In this document: positions 19,314-29,500 of the stretch, in pieces
Position numbering within the stretch: position 1 is the stretch's first letter
How the letters are laid out: each line of letters opens with the position of its first letter
NCBI RefSeq assembly: GCF_030269305.1
Contig: NZ_BSTC01000001.1
Coordinates: 261,467 to 325,466, forward strand
DNA: 64,000 nt
Source of the DNA: Kineosporia sp. NBRC 101731
GTDB lineage: Bacteria; Actinomycetota; Actinomycetes; Actinomycetales; Kineosporiaceae
Reading direction: 5' to 3'
Translations under genes and position numbers: made by a program
Notes under the pieces: generated by a model
Seen by the model: the letters and a program-made list of their open reading frames with translations, nothing else
What the model was told of the DNA's origin: nothing
Databases searched by the model: none

Positions 19314-20633
19314 CTAGGAGAGATCAGGGCCCGGCGACTCGAAGGACGAGCCGATCCGGTTCGATCGCGGTGCGGGGCCGAAAGTGGCCTGCACCTCCAG
19401 CTCTTCGTCGATGACTCCGGCCAGCCGGCGGACGCCTTCACGAATCCGCTCCGGGGTCGGGTAGCAGTACGACAGCCGCATGTAGTCGCGACCCTGCCCG
19501 TCGGTGTAGAAGCCGGTTCCGGGCGCATAGGCCACGCGGGCCGTGACCGCGCGGGGCAGCATGGCTTTCGTGTCCAGGCCGTCGGGCACCTGGACCCAGA
19601 CGTAGAAACCGCCCTGCGGGTTCGTCCAGTTCGAGGTGGGCAGCATGTCGTGCAGAGCCTGCAGCATGGCGTCGCGGCGTTCGCGGTAGAGCTCGCGGAA
19701 CAGGCCGATCTGATGCTTCCAGTCGTGCTCGGCCAGGTAGGTGGAGACTGCCATCTGGCTGAACGAGCTGGGGCACAGGATCGCGGATTCGCTGGCCAGG
19801 ACCAGTTTCTCGCGCACGGCGTGCGGGGCGACGGCCCAGCCCACCCGGAAACCGGGGGCGAAGGTCTTGGAGAAGGAACCCAGGTAGATCACGCCGTCGT
19901 CATCGAAGGAACGCATCGCCGGCAGTGGGTCGCCGTCGAAACCGAGCAGACCGTAGGGGTCGTCTTCCATCACGAGAACGCCGAAGCGGCGGGTGATCTC
20001 CAGGATCTGAGGGCGCCGGTGGGCGGCCATGGTGACGCCCGCCGGGTTGTGGTAGTTGGGAACCGTGTACAGCAGTTTTGCTCGTCGGCCGGCGCGCCGC
20101 AGAGCGACCAGGGTCTCCGAAAGCGCCTCAGGAATAAGGCCTTCCTCGTCCATCGGGACATGGATGACATCGGCCTGATACGACCGGAAAACTCCCAGCG
20201 CACCCACGTAGCTGGGAGCCTCGGCGAGAACGACGTCCCCGGGGTCGACAAAAATGCGGGTCACCAGGTCGAGGGCCTGCTGGGAGCCGGTCGTCACGAC
20301 AATGTCGTCGGGATGGGCGGTGACCTGGTTGGGCGCCATCACGTCGAGGATGCGCCGGCGTAGGTCCGGATCTCCCTGGCCGGAGCCGTACTGCAGAGCG
20401 ACCGAGCCTTTCCGGTCGACCAGCCCAGCCAGCGACCGGCTGACCACATCCATGGGAAGGGCCGAGAGGTTGGGCATGCCACCGGCGAGCGACACCACCT
20501 CGGGGCGACTGGCCACGGCGAACAGGGCCCGGATCTCGGATGCCGTCATTCCGTGGGTGCGTGCTGCGTACGAGCCCAGCCAGCGGTCCAGCCGCGAACC
20601 CTTGTCGTTCCTGAACCCATCACCGGTCTGCAT
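19314..20633 (-). CDS. PLP-dependent aminotransferase, class I/II
   Basis: This fold-type I aminotransferase resembles 2-aminoadipate (LysN-like) or MocR-type enzymes but lacks a DNA-binding N-terminus. Key residues are NPAG (Asn of the cofactor site), the aspartate in MEDDPYG, and the Schiff-base lysine in GSFSKTFAPG, at about residue 256 from the chosen start. The C-terminal RLSYCYPTPERI is also typical. The start at ATG 20633 has a GGTGGGA ribosome-like site. An in-frame ATG at 20711 would add 26 residues but has none. The substrate is unknown. Its neighbour ddl suggests amino-acid supply for the cell wall, which is inference only. Confidence 0.88.
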   Translation of the reverse strand: MQTGDGFRNDKGSRLDRWLGSYAARTHGMTASEIRALFAVASRPEVVSLAGGMPNLSALPMDVVSRSLAGLVDRKGSVALQYGSGQGDPDLRRRILDVMAPNQVTAHPDDIVVTTGSQQALDLVTRIFVDPGDVVLAEAPSYVGALGVFRSYQADVIHVPMDEEGLIPEALSETLVALRRAGRRAKLLYTVPNYHNPAGVTMAAHRRPQILEITRRFGVLVMEDDPYGLLGFDGDPLPAMRSFDDDGVIYLGSFSKTFAPGFRVGWAVAPHAVREKLVLASESAILCPSSFSQMAVSTYLAEHDWKHQIGLFRELYRERRDAMLQALHDMLPTSNWTNPQGGFYVWVQVPDGLDTKAMLPRAVTARVAYAPGTGFYTDGQGRDYMRLSYCYPTPERIREGVRRLAGVIDEELEVQATFGPAPRSNRIGSSFESPGPDLS

Positions 20634-20866
20634 GGTGCTGATCCCACCTTCACCGCTCGCGAGGCCTGAGTGGAGCAGACCATCAGGAAGAGTGGGCGTT
20701 GTCCATGGCATTACGTTCAGTAACTGGAAAGTAACTACATGACGTATTCACGTGGGCGGCGCGACAGGCTTACGATCTTTTTCGTTCGTACCCCTCGTCA
20801 GTATCCTTCTGTCTGCCGAGGATCTGATCGTCTCAAGATCGCACCGACCGCTGCAGGAGCTGCTGG

Positions 20867-21529
20867 ATGAGCCGCAGGCTCGCACCGCTCACGCTGGACA
20901 ACCTCTCGGATCTTCCGAGTACGTGCCGGCGTTGTGTCACCTGGGAACTCGACCCGCTGGCAGCGAAACAGGCCATGAAGGCCGGGGATACCGGGTTCGA
21001 GAAAGAGGCCTGGATCTCCGGGACGCTGCTGGAGTGGGGTTCGTGCGGCCGGATAGCCTATGTCGACGAGCAGCCCGCCGGTTTCGTCACCTACGCGCCG
21101 CCCACCCTGGTGCCGCGGGCCCTGGAGTTCCCGACGTCACCCGTCAGTGGCGACGCCGTGCTGCTGATGACCGCCCGGGTGCTGCCCCAGTTCGCCGGCG
21201 CCGGCCTGGCCCGGATGCTGCTGCAAGCCACGGCGAAAGACCTGAGCAAGCGCGGAGTGCGGGCGCTGGAGGCTTTCGGGCTGACCGCCGGTGGAGCCAT
21301 GACCGCGGCGCCGGACGATGAGGACAAGGAGAAGGCGTCCTGCCTCGTGCCGGCCGACCTGCTCACCGCTGTCGGGTTCAAGACGGTGCGCCAGCACCAC
21401 CGTTTTCCGCGGCTGCGACTCGAACTCAAGACCGCTACGTCGTGGCGCGAAGATGTCGAACTCGCCCTCGAGCAGATCCTGGGCACCGTTCGCCTCCCCG
21501 CGCTCACCGGCACCGGCGTCGCTCCGTAG
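20867..21529 (+). CDS. GNAT-family N-acetyltransferase
   Basis: A 220-residue protein with an acetyl-CoA-binding segment of GNAT type (TARVLPQFAGAGLARMLL, about residues 100-117) followed by an alpha/beta continuation. A Cys-x-x-Cys (CRRC, about 21-24) lies near the N-terminus. A protein of similar type lies between parB and cwlM in other actinobacteria; its substrate is not established to my knowledge. GGAG lies seven bases before ATG 20867. It is transcribed alone and closed by the terminator at 21578. Confidence 0.82.
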   Translation: MSRRLAPLTLDNLSDLPSTCRRCVTWELDPLAAKQAMKAGDTGFEKEAWISGTLLEWGSCGRIAYVDEQPAGFVTYAPPTLVPRALEFPTSPVSGDAVLLMTARVLPQFAGAGLARMLLQATAKDLSKRGVRALEAFGLTAGGAMTAAPDDEDKEKASCLVPADLLTAVGFKTVRQHHRFPRLRLELKTATSWREDVELALEQILGTVRLPALTGTGVAP

Positions 21530-21577
21530 CTCACGTCGTCCTCAAAACAACTCAATGAGGGACGTTGGTCAGCCCCA

Positions 21578-21616
21578 CGCGAGAGGCCCCCACCGATGCG
21601 GTGGGGGCCTCTCGCG
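21578..21616. terminator. Bidirectional terminator between GNAT gene and cwlM
   Basis: A 17-bp perfect stem (CGCGAGAGGCCCCCACC and its complement) closes the loop GATGC. It lies between convergent genes, about 50 bp after the acetyltransferase stop and 12 bp after the cwlM stop on the other strand. Confidence 0.92.
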
Positions 21617-21628
21617 CGACTCAAGAGA

Positions 21629-22837
21629 TCAGCGCTGACGAGCGAAGGCCTGAACGTCGCTGAGCGACAGCGTGCCGGTCTCGGCATCGTTCTCGGCCAG
21701 GTACAGACGCTGCACGGCGAACAGCATCGACTCGGCGATCAAGGCCCGGAAGTCCGCGTCACCCAGACGCTCGGCATCGCCGGGATTGGTGAGATACCCC
21801 AGGGCGAGGATCACCGCGGGCATCCGGGTCAGCCGCACCGGATCGTACGAGCACGGGTGGCTGCGGTCGTCCAGCATCCCGGTGCGGGCCACGATCTCGC
21901 GCTGCAACAGCACCGCCAGACGCTGTCCGACCTCCGAGTGCTGCCCGACCCGGCCACCACCCCAGTAATACGTGGCCACACCCGAGGCCACCGGGTTCGC
22001 GAGCCGCTCGGTGACCAGGGAGATCACCAGATCGGCGCCCTCCGACTCGGCCAGGGCCACTCGGTCTTCGGTACTGATGTCCTCGTCCGGCTGACGGGTC
22101 AACCGGACCCGGGCACCGACGGCGGAAAGCCGTTCGGCCAGCTGCAGAGCGACGTCGTAAGCCACGGTCGCCTCGTTGAGCCCACCGGCACCCGGTGTGC
22201 GGTCGGATCCGGGGTCGAGCACCACGGTCTTGCCGGTCAGGCTGACACCGGCCATGGCCACGGAGCCCCGCGAGCGCAACGCCCAGGCGTCTCCGCCCGA
22301 GACGGACCGCCCGAGAGCGCCGATGGCCGTGAAGGTGGGGCGACCACAGATGCCGTCGGCGGGCAGGCCGAGACCACGCTGCAGTTCACGCAGCGACGCC
22401 TCGGTGGCCGGCCCGAAGATGCCGTCGACCGGGCCGGCGTGCAGACCCAGCACGACCATCCGCTCCTGGAGCGCCGACACGTCGTCGCCGCGCATCCAGT
22501 GGCCGGCGGTGAGCAGCAGGGTGCGGTCGCCCAGACGCCAGCGGGCGCCGTCCAGGGCAAAGGCCGTCTGCGGCCCGACCAGGCCGTCGGCGACCAGGCC
22601 GCGGTCTTGCTGGAAACCGCGCACGGCCCCGTCGAGCTGGTGATCGAAGAGGGATTGCTCGGCCGAAGGAGCGCCCGGCAGCAGGGCACCCGCCCGGATC
22701 AGCAGGGCACGCACAACCGGCACGAGATCGTCGGTGTCACCCAGGCGGAGCGGGCGCCCGGCCGCAGCGAGCAGGCTGGTGGGCACATCCACGGCGGCCG
22801 GCGCTCCGTTCTGATGGCGGGGGGAAGAACTCACCAT
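21629..22837 (-). CDS. cwlM: CwlM-like pseudo-amidase with two peptidoglycan-binding domains
   Basis: Two PG_binding_1 repeats (about residues 31-95 and 115-172) precede an Amidase_3 domain (about 203-380). The zinc and catalytic positions are not conserved: the usual DPGH is DPGS (S211), the SIH histidine is Val (SLVT, V275) and the ECG glutamate is Ala (ALG, about 345); only Glu222 remains. It is therefore very unlikely to cleave peptidoglycan. Mycobacterial CwlM is a cytoplasmic activator of MurA that is phosphorylated by PknB near its C-terminus. Here the C-terminus has ETGTLSLSD (Thr387, Thr389) as possible sites. No signal peptide is seen. It starts 11 bp after the trxA stop. Start codon choice (ATG 22837 or the next GTG) is uncertain because no clear ribosome site precedes either. 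Confidence 0.9.
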   Translation of the reverse strand: MVSSSPRHQNGAPAAVDVPTSLLAAAGRPLRLGDTDDLVPVVRALLIRAGALLPGAPSAEQSLFDHQLDGAVRGFQQDRGLVADGLVGPQTAFALDGARWRLGDRTLLLTAGHWMRGDDVSALQERMVVLGLHAGPVDGIFGPATEASLRELQRGLGLPADGICGRPTFTAIGALGRSVSGGDAWALRSRGSVAMAGVSLTGKTVVLDPGSDRTPGAGGLNEATVAYDVALQLAERLSAVGARVRLTRQPDEDISTEDRVALAESEGADLVISLVTERLANPVASGVATYYWGGGRVGQHSEVGQRLAVLLQREIVARTGMLDDRSHPCSYDPVRLTRMPAVILALGYLTNPGDAERLGDADFRALIAESMLFAVQRLYLAENDAETGTLSLSDVQAFARQR

Positions 22838-22848
22838 CGTCGGTGGGG

Positions 22849-23184
22849 TCAGTTCAGGAAGTCGGCCAGTTCACGGAGCAGGATCGGCTTCGGCTTCGCA
22901 CCGATGAGCGACTTCACCAGCTCCCCGTTCTGGTACACGTTCAGCGTCGGGATCGAGGTGATGCCCGCGGAGGCCGCGACCTTCGGGTTCTCATCGGTGT
23001 TGATCTTCACCACGGTGATCTCCGGGTGCTGCGCGGCGATCTCGGCCAGGACCGGCGCCACCTGCAGGCACGGACCGCACCACGGGGCCCAGAAGTCGAC
23101 CAGCACCGGCTTGTCAGACTTCAGCACCTCGGCGTCGAACGTCTCGTCCGTGACGGCCTTCGGCGCGCTGGTCGTGTCAGCCAT
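22849..23184 (-). CDS. trxA: Thioredoxin
   Basis: A 111-residue single-domain thioredoxin with active site WCGPC (35-39), the cis-proline segment SIPTL, and no signal peptide. It reduces protein disulfides in the cytoplasm and is itself reduced by the TrxB encoded just upstream. ATG 23184 follows GAGGAG. It lies between trxB and cwlM on the same strand. A GC-rich hairpin lies in the 145-bp trxB-trxA gap, so trxA may also have its own promoter. Confidence 0.97.
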   Translation of the reverse strand: MADTTSAPKAVTDETFDAEVLKSDKPVLVDFWAPWCGPCLQVAPVLAEIAAQHPEITVVKINTDENPKVAASAGITSIPTLNVYQNGELVKSLIGAKPKPILLRELADFLN

Positions 23185-23295
23185 GGGTTTCTCCTCGAAA
23201 GTGGCAAGCAGTGAAGCGATTTCAATTCAGCGAGACCAGGCCCACAACGGGTCTGGACGATGATGCCGGACCCGGTGGGCCACGGTGGGGAGGCC

Positions 23296-23320
23296 GGGCC
23301 CGCGAGTTCCCCGCGGGCCC
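23296..23320 (-). terminator. Hairpin between trxB and trxA
   Basis: Arms GGGCCCGCG and CGCGGGCCC pair around seven bases, starting ten bases after the trxB stop. There is no T-run, so it may be an attenuator or an mRNA-stability stem rather than a full terminator. Confidence 0.55.
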
Positions 23321-23329
23321 GCAACCACC

Positions 23330-24352
23330 TCAGTGAGTGACGGCGCTCCAGTTGGCGACCGTTTCGGTGCGCTCCTTGGCCGCGCTCGCCACGGCACCCT
23401 CGTCGAGGCCGTTGGTGACGTCTTCCACCGCGGCCAGGAAGCGCTCGGCGTCGATCGCGGCCGTGGTGCCGGACGCTGCGGCGGTGATGGCCTGCTGGTA
23501 CTCGTGGTCGACCACGTCACCACAGGCGAACACACCGGGCACGCTGGTGCGCGAGGACCGGCCCTCGGTCTTGATGTAGCCGGCGTCGTCGAGCTCCAGC
23601 ACACCCTTGATCAGCTCGGTGCGCGGGTCGTGGCCGATCGCCACGAACAGGCCGGTGATGTCCAGGTCGCGCTCCTCACCGGTGACGGTGTCGCGCAGCC
23701 GGATGCCGGAGACCTTCGCGTCGCCGTGGATGTCCACGACCTCGCTGTTCCAGGCCCAGCGGATCTTCGGGTTGGCCTGCGCACGGTCCTGCATGATCTT
23801 CGAGGCGCGCAGCGAGTCGCGGCGGTGCACCACGGTGACCGAGCGGGCGAAGCGGGTGAGGAAGGTGGCCTCTTCCAGCGCGGAGTCGCCACCGCCGATC
23901 ACGGCGATGTCCTGCTCGCGGAAGAAGAAGCCGTCACAGGTCGCGCACCAGCTCACGCCGTGCCCGGAGAGAACCTTCTCCTTGGGCAGGCCGAGCTCGC
24001 GGTAGGCCGAGCCGGTGGCCAGGATCACGGACCGGGCCCGGTAGGTCGTGCCGTCGTGCAGCTTGACCTCTTTGATGTCACCCGTGGCGTGCAGCTCCGT
24101 GACGTCGTCCGGGATCAGCTCGGCCCCGAACTTCTCGGCCTGGCTGCGGATCTTGTCCATCAGCTCCGGGCCCTGGATGCCGTCGGGGAAGCCGGGGAAG
24201 TTCTCCACCTCGGTGGTGTTCATCAGAGCGCCACCGGAGGTCACCGAACCCTCGAAGACCAGGGGGTTCAGGTTGGCGCGCGCCGCGTACAGAGCCGCGG
24301 TGTAGCCCGCCGGGCCCGAACCGATGATGATGACGTTCCTGACGTCGCTCAC
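23330..24352 (-). CDS. trxB: Thioredoxin reductase (NADPH)
   Basis: This FAD-dependent enzyme transfers electrons from NADPH to thioredoxin. It shows the FAD-binding GSGPAG (11-16), redox-active CATC (C136, C139) and NADPH-binding GGGDSA (153-158), with CGDV in the C-terminal FAD segment. Its 340 residues are normal, with a short tail of about 25 residues past the core. GTG 24352 follows GGAGAAG. It lies 114 bp downstream of the anti-sigma gene. A trx pair downstream of sigM is also found in mycobacteria, and the setting suggests induction by thiol or envelope stress. Confidence 0.97.
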   Translation of the reverse strand: MSDVRNVIIIGSGPAGYTAALYAARANLNPLVFEGSVTSGGALMNTTEVENFPGFPDGIQGPELMDKIRSQAEKFGAELIPDDVTELHATGDIKEVKLHDGTTYRARSVILATGSAYRELGLPKEKVLSGHGVSWCATCDGFFFREQDIAVIGGGDSALEEATFLTRFARSVTVVHRRDSLRASKIMQDRAQANPKIRWAWNSEVVDIHGDAKVSGIRLRDTVTGEERDLDITGLFVAIGHDPRTELIKGVLELDDAGYIKTEGRSSRTSVPGVFACGDVVDHEYQQAITAAASGTTAAIDAERFLAAVEDVTNGLDEGAVASAAKERTETVANWSAVTH

Positions 24353-24466
24353 GTCTTCTCCAAGTCCACGGAATTGCCTGCTCGCTGTAGAACCGTTCGG
24401 GTGGTCGTCGTGTTCCCGACGCCACCGACCGCGCAGGCTCAGTAGGTGCCCCTGTTCAGAGGCGCC

Positions 24467-25828
24467 TCACGACTGCACCTCGACCACGTCGATGGTGCCG
24501 TCGTCACCAGGTTGACAGGTTCTGGCGACGATCCACACGTCGTATCCGCCACTTGCACCAGGCAGGACGATCAGTGCGGCCTCGCGGCCGTTGTACGTGG
24601 CGAGGTCGACCGCGACCGGCTGGGCGTCTTTCTGGTCGATCGCCTGGAGACATTTCTCCAGCGCCTCCGGGTCTTTCAGCAGGTCACCGTTGTCGGCCGT
24701 ATCACCCGTATCGGCTGAATCGCCCGAGGTCGAGGAGTCGGAGGCACCCGGCATCTCGCCGGTCTCGGGCTCACCCTCGCTCCGGGCGGACATGGTGGTG
24801 TCGCCGTCTTCCGCAGCTCCGGAAGAAGCCGTGACCGGGGTCGTCACCAGACTGTCGATCTGCTTCTTCAGGCCGGCGCGCTGGTACTTGGTGCCGGTTT
24901 CCTGCACCGAGGCCAGAAGAGGACCGCTCGCTGTCGTGCTCGCGCTGCTGGAGTCACCGTCCGAGCCCCGGCCCTTGAGCATCCAGGCGGTGCCGCCGCC
25001 GGCCAGGGCCAGCACCAGCACCACCGCGGCCACGAGGCCCGCAGGGATCCGCGGCCAGCGCGAGGGCTCTTCGGCCTTCTGCTCCTCCAGCGCCTGGCGA
25101 CGCACGCGCACGGCCTGGGTGGAGTTCTCCATCCGGGTGAGCTTGCCGGGAGCACGGTCGCGCACCGGCCGCATCGTCCGGGTCATCGAACCGGTGTCGG
25201 GCCCCTGCACCGCCCGGGCCCCGCGGCGCTTGCGCACCGGCTGGGTCAGCTCCGGGTCGGGGCCGTTGTCACGGACCGCCGGCTGCAGGATGGTCGCGTC
25301 ACCCGCCGGGAACGCCGGCGAGTCGTTGCTCGTGGGCAGGTTGAGAGGCCGCACCGTGAAGGACGAGGTGTTCGGGGCGGGCTGCGAACGATCGCGCCGC
25401 ACCGGTTGCGGGCCGGTGTGGTGCTGAGGCGGGGATTGCTGGGGTTGCGGGCCGGTCGGGCGCTGACGCTGGGGGCCGGTGGGGTGTTGCTGCTGCGGGC
25501 CGGTGTTGCCACCGTGGACATCACGGCGCATCGGGCCGGTGGCGCCACGACGGGTCTGCGGTTGTGACTGCGGCAGCGGTTGTGACACCTGGCCGCCCCG
25601 GGCCATGGCGAGTGCCTGCTCCAGCCGGGCCATCACCTGCGGGGGCATCGTCTCGGGCGGTGCCTGCCGGATCAGGCTACGGATGCCCTCGGCGCTCGAG
25701 AGCACCGCGGAGCATCGGGCACAGCCCATCACGTGGCCCTCGACCTGCCGGGCCACATCAATGGGAAGTACATCGGCGGCGAGGTCGGCGAGGAGGTCAT
25801 CTTCCGGGTGCGCGGGCATGCTCACCAC
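24467..25828 (-). CDS. Zinc-type anti-sigma factor, membrane-anchored
   Basis: The N-terminus has the HxxxCxxC motif of zinc anti-sigma domains (H32, C36, C39), expected to hold the SigM-like factor encoded just upstream. A long Gln/Pro-rich linker with repeated TGPQ motifs is followed by one transmembrane helix (about 260-283). A periplasmic-side domain of about 170 residues follows, acidic and Ser/Thr-rich at first and then ordered. The protein is larger than most RsmM-type anti-sigma factors because of the linker. The start overlaps the sigM stop by 7 bp, so translation is coupled. GTG 25828, the next GTG and ATG 25819 are all possible starts behind GGAG. Confidence 0.88.
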   Translation of the reverse strand: MVSMPAHPEDDLLADLAADVLPIDVARQVEGHVMGCARCSAVLSSAEGIRSLIRQAPPETMPPQVMARLEQALAMARGGQVSQPLPQSQPQTRRGATGPMRRDVHGGNTGPQQQHPTGPQRQRPTGPQPQQSPPQHHTGPQPVRRDRSQPAPNTSSFTVRPLNLPTSNDSPAFPAGDATILQPAVRDNGPDPELTQPVRKRRGARAVQGPDTGSMTRTMRPVRDRAPGKLTRMENSTQAVRVRRQALEEQKAEEPSRWPRIPAGLVAAVVLVLALAGGGTAWMLKGRGSDGDSSSASTTASGPLLASVQETGTKYQRAGLKKQIDSLVTTPVTASSGAAEDGDTTMSARSEGEPETGEMPGASDSSTSGDSADTGDTADNGDLLKDPEALEKCLQAIDQKDAQPVAVDLATYNGREAALIVLPGASGGYDVWIVARTCQPGDDGTIDVVEVQS

Positions 25829-26589
25829 CCCTCTCCTGCTCGGCTGCGTCCTCGTGGCGGTTCGTCAGATCTGACGCGGCCGGTGCCTCTAGGGTTCCCG
25901 GGATTTCCCTGACGGCCACCCTGTTCATCGTCGTAGGGGTCGTTGCGGTAGGGGCTCGGGCGGGCGTCACCGATGAAACCGGGCGTTGCGGTACTGGCCC
26001 GGCCAGGTTGGCGATCATGGTTCTGCACGGGGGAAACACGCTGGGGCCCGGGCACCTCACCGCGCAGCAACTGGGCCAGGGCAACCCGGCCGCGGGAGCA
26101 TCGCGACTTCACCGTGCCTTCCGCCACACCGAGCATCTGGGCCACCTCGGCGACCGGGACGTCGTCCAGATCAACCAGCACCAGGGCCACGCGTTGCGCC
26201 TCGGGGAGCTTGTTCAGGGCGGACCGGACGTCGAGCCGGGCCACCGTGGCGCCGTGTTCGTCGATCCCCGTGATCACGTCGCGCTCGCCCAGCGGCACGC
26301 TCGGCCGGGCGGCACGCCGGCGCATGCGGTCGAGCGCGGCGTTCACCACGATCCGGTGCAGCCACGTACTGACCGCTGCGTCGCCCCGATAGTGGTCGGC
26401 ATAGCGCAGTGCCGAGACCATCGCGTCCTGCACGGCGTCGGCGGCTTCCTCAGGATCCCCGGTGGTGCGCAGAGCGACCGCCCAGAGGCGGTCGGCGTGC
26501 CGGCGGACGATCGTGGAGAAGGCGTCCGGATCGCCGGTGAGGTGGGCTGCGATCAGACGGCGGTCGTCCACCTCGCCGTCGTCACTCAC
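25822..26589 (-). CDS. sigM: ECF RNA polymerase sigma factor, SigM-like
   Basis: Region 2 (about 20-90, with FSTIVRRHADRLWAVA and YRGDAAVSTWLHRIVVNAALD) and region 4 (about 125-175, helix-turn-helix VAEVAQMLGVAEGTVKSR) identify an ECF sigma factor. A hydrophilic tail of about 70 residues follows region 4, which is unusual for the group. By position and partner it corresponds to mycobacterial SigM. The GTG start overlaps the upstream pseudokinase stop by 4 bp and the stop overlaps the anti-sigma start by 7 bp, so kinase-like protein, sigma and anti-sigma are made from one coupled message. Confidence 0.92.
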   Translation of the reverse strand: MSDDGEVDDRRLIAAHLTGDPDAFSTIVRRHADRLWAVALRTTGDPEEAADAVQDAMVSALRYADHYRGDAAVSTWLHRIVVNAALDRMRRRAARPSVPLGERDVITGIDEHGATVARLDVRSALNKLPEAQRVALVLVDLDDVPVAEVAQMLGVAEGTVKSRCSRGRVALAQLLRGEVPGPQRVSPVQNHDRQPGRASTATPGFIGDARPSPYRNDPYDDEQGGRQGNPGNPRGTGRVRSDEPPRGRSRAGEGW

Positions 26590-29500
26590 GTCAGTCGCAC
26601 CTCGGAGACATTCAGCCGGTACTCACCCTCGATCGAGGGCAGTTCGGTGAACCACACAATGACGTACTTCGCCTCATCGACATCGTCATCGGGGTCGACC
26701 GTGATCTTGCCGTCGCCCAACGTCCCGGAGCCGATCAGCTTCGAGCCGTCGTAGTCCGGCCCGTCGGCAGAGCGCAGCTGCACCCGGCCACCCGTTCCGG
26801 CGACATCGATCTCAGCGGAGCTTACCGCCGCCGAACGCCTCAACTCGATCGCCAGCCCCAGGCCTTTCTTCAGGCCTCCAAATTTGGCATTTCCGTACCA
26901 GTTGGACTCCCATTCGGTGCCCTTCTTGCCGTCCACCGCCCGGGGTGCGTCCGTGGAGTTCTCGTCGCCGTCACCCTGTGGATCGATCGCCGTGGCGGTA
27001 CGGATCTTCACCGGCTCGACGGTCTTCTCGACGGGTTCGGCCGACACCGAGGCCTTCGCCTCGGCACTGACCCCCGGGCTCGGAGGTGGCTCGACCGTGT
27101 TCGCGGGCTGTGTGGTGATGCGAGGGCCCGTCTCCCGGACGGCGACCGAGTCGTCGTCGGAATCGAGCACGAGCCCGCGCAGCTGCCAGGCGGCCACCAG
27201 CAGGAGCACCAGGAACACCCCGACAATGCCGAACAGCACCTTGCGGGACTGCCCCTTGGACGGCGCCTCCGGCGGGATCACGATCGGGAACGGTCCGCTC
27301 GATTCCAGCGGTGAGGGTGGTTCGTTCGAGTGCGGGTTGTGCGACCAGCCCTGTTCCCAGGGCAGGCGGGAGGCGGCGGCCGCCGGCGCGCGCCCGTCGG
27401 CAGGGCCACGATGACGTCCTGGACCGGCCGGCTGGGAACCCATGGCGGAATGCTCACCCCAGGTGTCGCCGGGCGCCACCTCACCGTCGGGCGCGTCGCC
27501 ACCCGGCCGGCCTGCGCCGGGCTGACCCGCTGAGCTCGCCGAGGCGAAGAACGACGGCGAAGCCCCTGGTCCGGCGTCCGGAGTGATCGGTCGGGCCATC
27601 AGGTTGGGGTTGCCGGAGCCCGGTACATCGGCAAGGGGGCGCGAGGTCGGCCGGCCGGCCCGAAGACCGGCGGCGGTGCGGGCCGCCGCAGCGGTCGGGA
27701 TCGGGCCGCTGTCGAGCAGATTCGGCCTCGGCTGGTTCGGGCTGCCCGCTGATCTGGGGGGCTGGGCGAACTGCGCGGATCGTACGGTCGAGGGCTGCGG
27801 CGGCCTTGGAGGCTGTTGGGGCTGTCGAGGTTGCCGGACGGGTTCCGGAGCTGACGAGGCCGATTGATGCTGCTGGTTCTGCTGCGCCTTGCGGGCCTCG
27901 CGCAGAGGTGCCGGGGTGAGATCGGTGTTCGCGGCCGGCTCGATCCCGAAGAGGGCGTCGGTACGGTCGCCACCCTTCGGTCGCGGCGGCAGCGGCATCG
28001 AACCGGTCATCGCGACGCTGGGGGTCGGGAAGATCGACGCGGTACGCCGCACGGGCGGGCTCATCGGCCCGGCGTGTTCCGCGCTCTGGGGGCGGCTCGG
28101 CGGGCGGCCCTGGGGGCTCTGGGGAGCTTGAGGGCGAGGCTGGGCCTGTGGGCGCTGTGGTGATTGAGGACGTTGGGGAGACCCCGGTCCTTGGGGCACC
28201 TGGGGAGCGGCGGTGGCTTTTCGGGGTGCCGGACGGGCACCGTCGGTGCGGTTGCCACCGGTCGGCTGGTTCGGCTGGATGTTCTGCGCGGTCTCCGGCG
28301 CGGCTTCTTCCCCGGGCGGGGTGCTGCCGAACATCGCGTCGGTGCGGCCGCCGCCCTGAGCCCGTGGCGGCAACGTCATCGAGCCGGTGATCGCGACGCT
28401 CGGGGTCGGGAACAGCGACGCGGTGCGCCGTTCCGGCCGGGCTGCGGGGCGGTTGGGCGCGGCGTTCTCCGGGGGAGCGGCCGACGAACGCTCGGCCGGC
28501 GTCCCGCTCGGCCAGGCCTGCGGGCGCGAGCCGCGGTTGACCGGCGGTTGCCCGGACGGGTTGCCGGCCGACCGGACCTGGGAGAACAGCTCGGGGGAAA
28601 CCGCACTCGGCGGGAGGGTCGCGTCCGGATCCACTTCCCGGTCGCGCCGCCGCGGGTCGAACAGGCTCTCGCCACCGGCGGGGGCCCATGCCGACGCGGC
28701 CCGGGCCGGGGTTCCTGGACCGACCGGTCCGGAAGTGCCCTGGCCAGGGGAGGACTGACCGGAAGAAACCGGGCCACCCGGCCGGAAACCCGAGGCGGGT
28801 GTCTGGCCCCGGGGCGGGCGGCCACGCATGACCAGCGCCGGGTTCGGCGTGGCCGGGGCAACGGGACGGCGGGGGCGGGAGGCCGACCGCAGCGGGGCCT
28901 CGTCGGCGCTCGGCCAGGGGGAGAGCGCACCGACGACCTCGGCCGGGGTGTGCGGACCGCTGTCCAGCGGCCCGAGCGTGAGCAGGCACAGCCGGTTCAG
29001 GTCGCCGGGGATGTCGGGGATCAGCTCGGAGGGCGCGATCGGTCCACCGTCGTTCGCCCGCGGGGCCGGCGCGAAACCGGCGTCGTCGAGCGGCCAGCGC
29101 CCGGTGAGCCCGGCGTAGAGCAGGCCGACGAGGCTCAGCGCGTCCATCCGGCTGGCCGTGGCCGCGACCTTGGGGTCGAGCCCGGCGGAGGCGGCCTCGA
29201 CGGCCACTCCGGAGATCTTGATGGTGTTGTCGTAGGTGATGATCACCGAGCGCGGGGTCAGCCGCAGATGGTGCAGTCCGCGGGCAGCGGCGCCGCGCAG
29301 GCCCTGGGCTACCTCGCCGACGATGCGGCGCACCACCGGCGGATCCAGGGGGGCCCGCTCGATCAGGGTGGCCAGGCTGTCGCCGTCGACGTCGGCGCTC
29401 ACCACGAACGTGATGTCCTCGTGCGTGCCCACGTCGAGCACCCGCACGAGGCGCGGATCATCGATCAGGGCGGCGCGGCGCGCGGCGTCGGCCACGTCGG

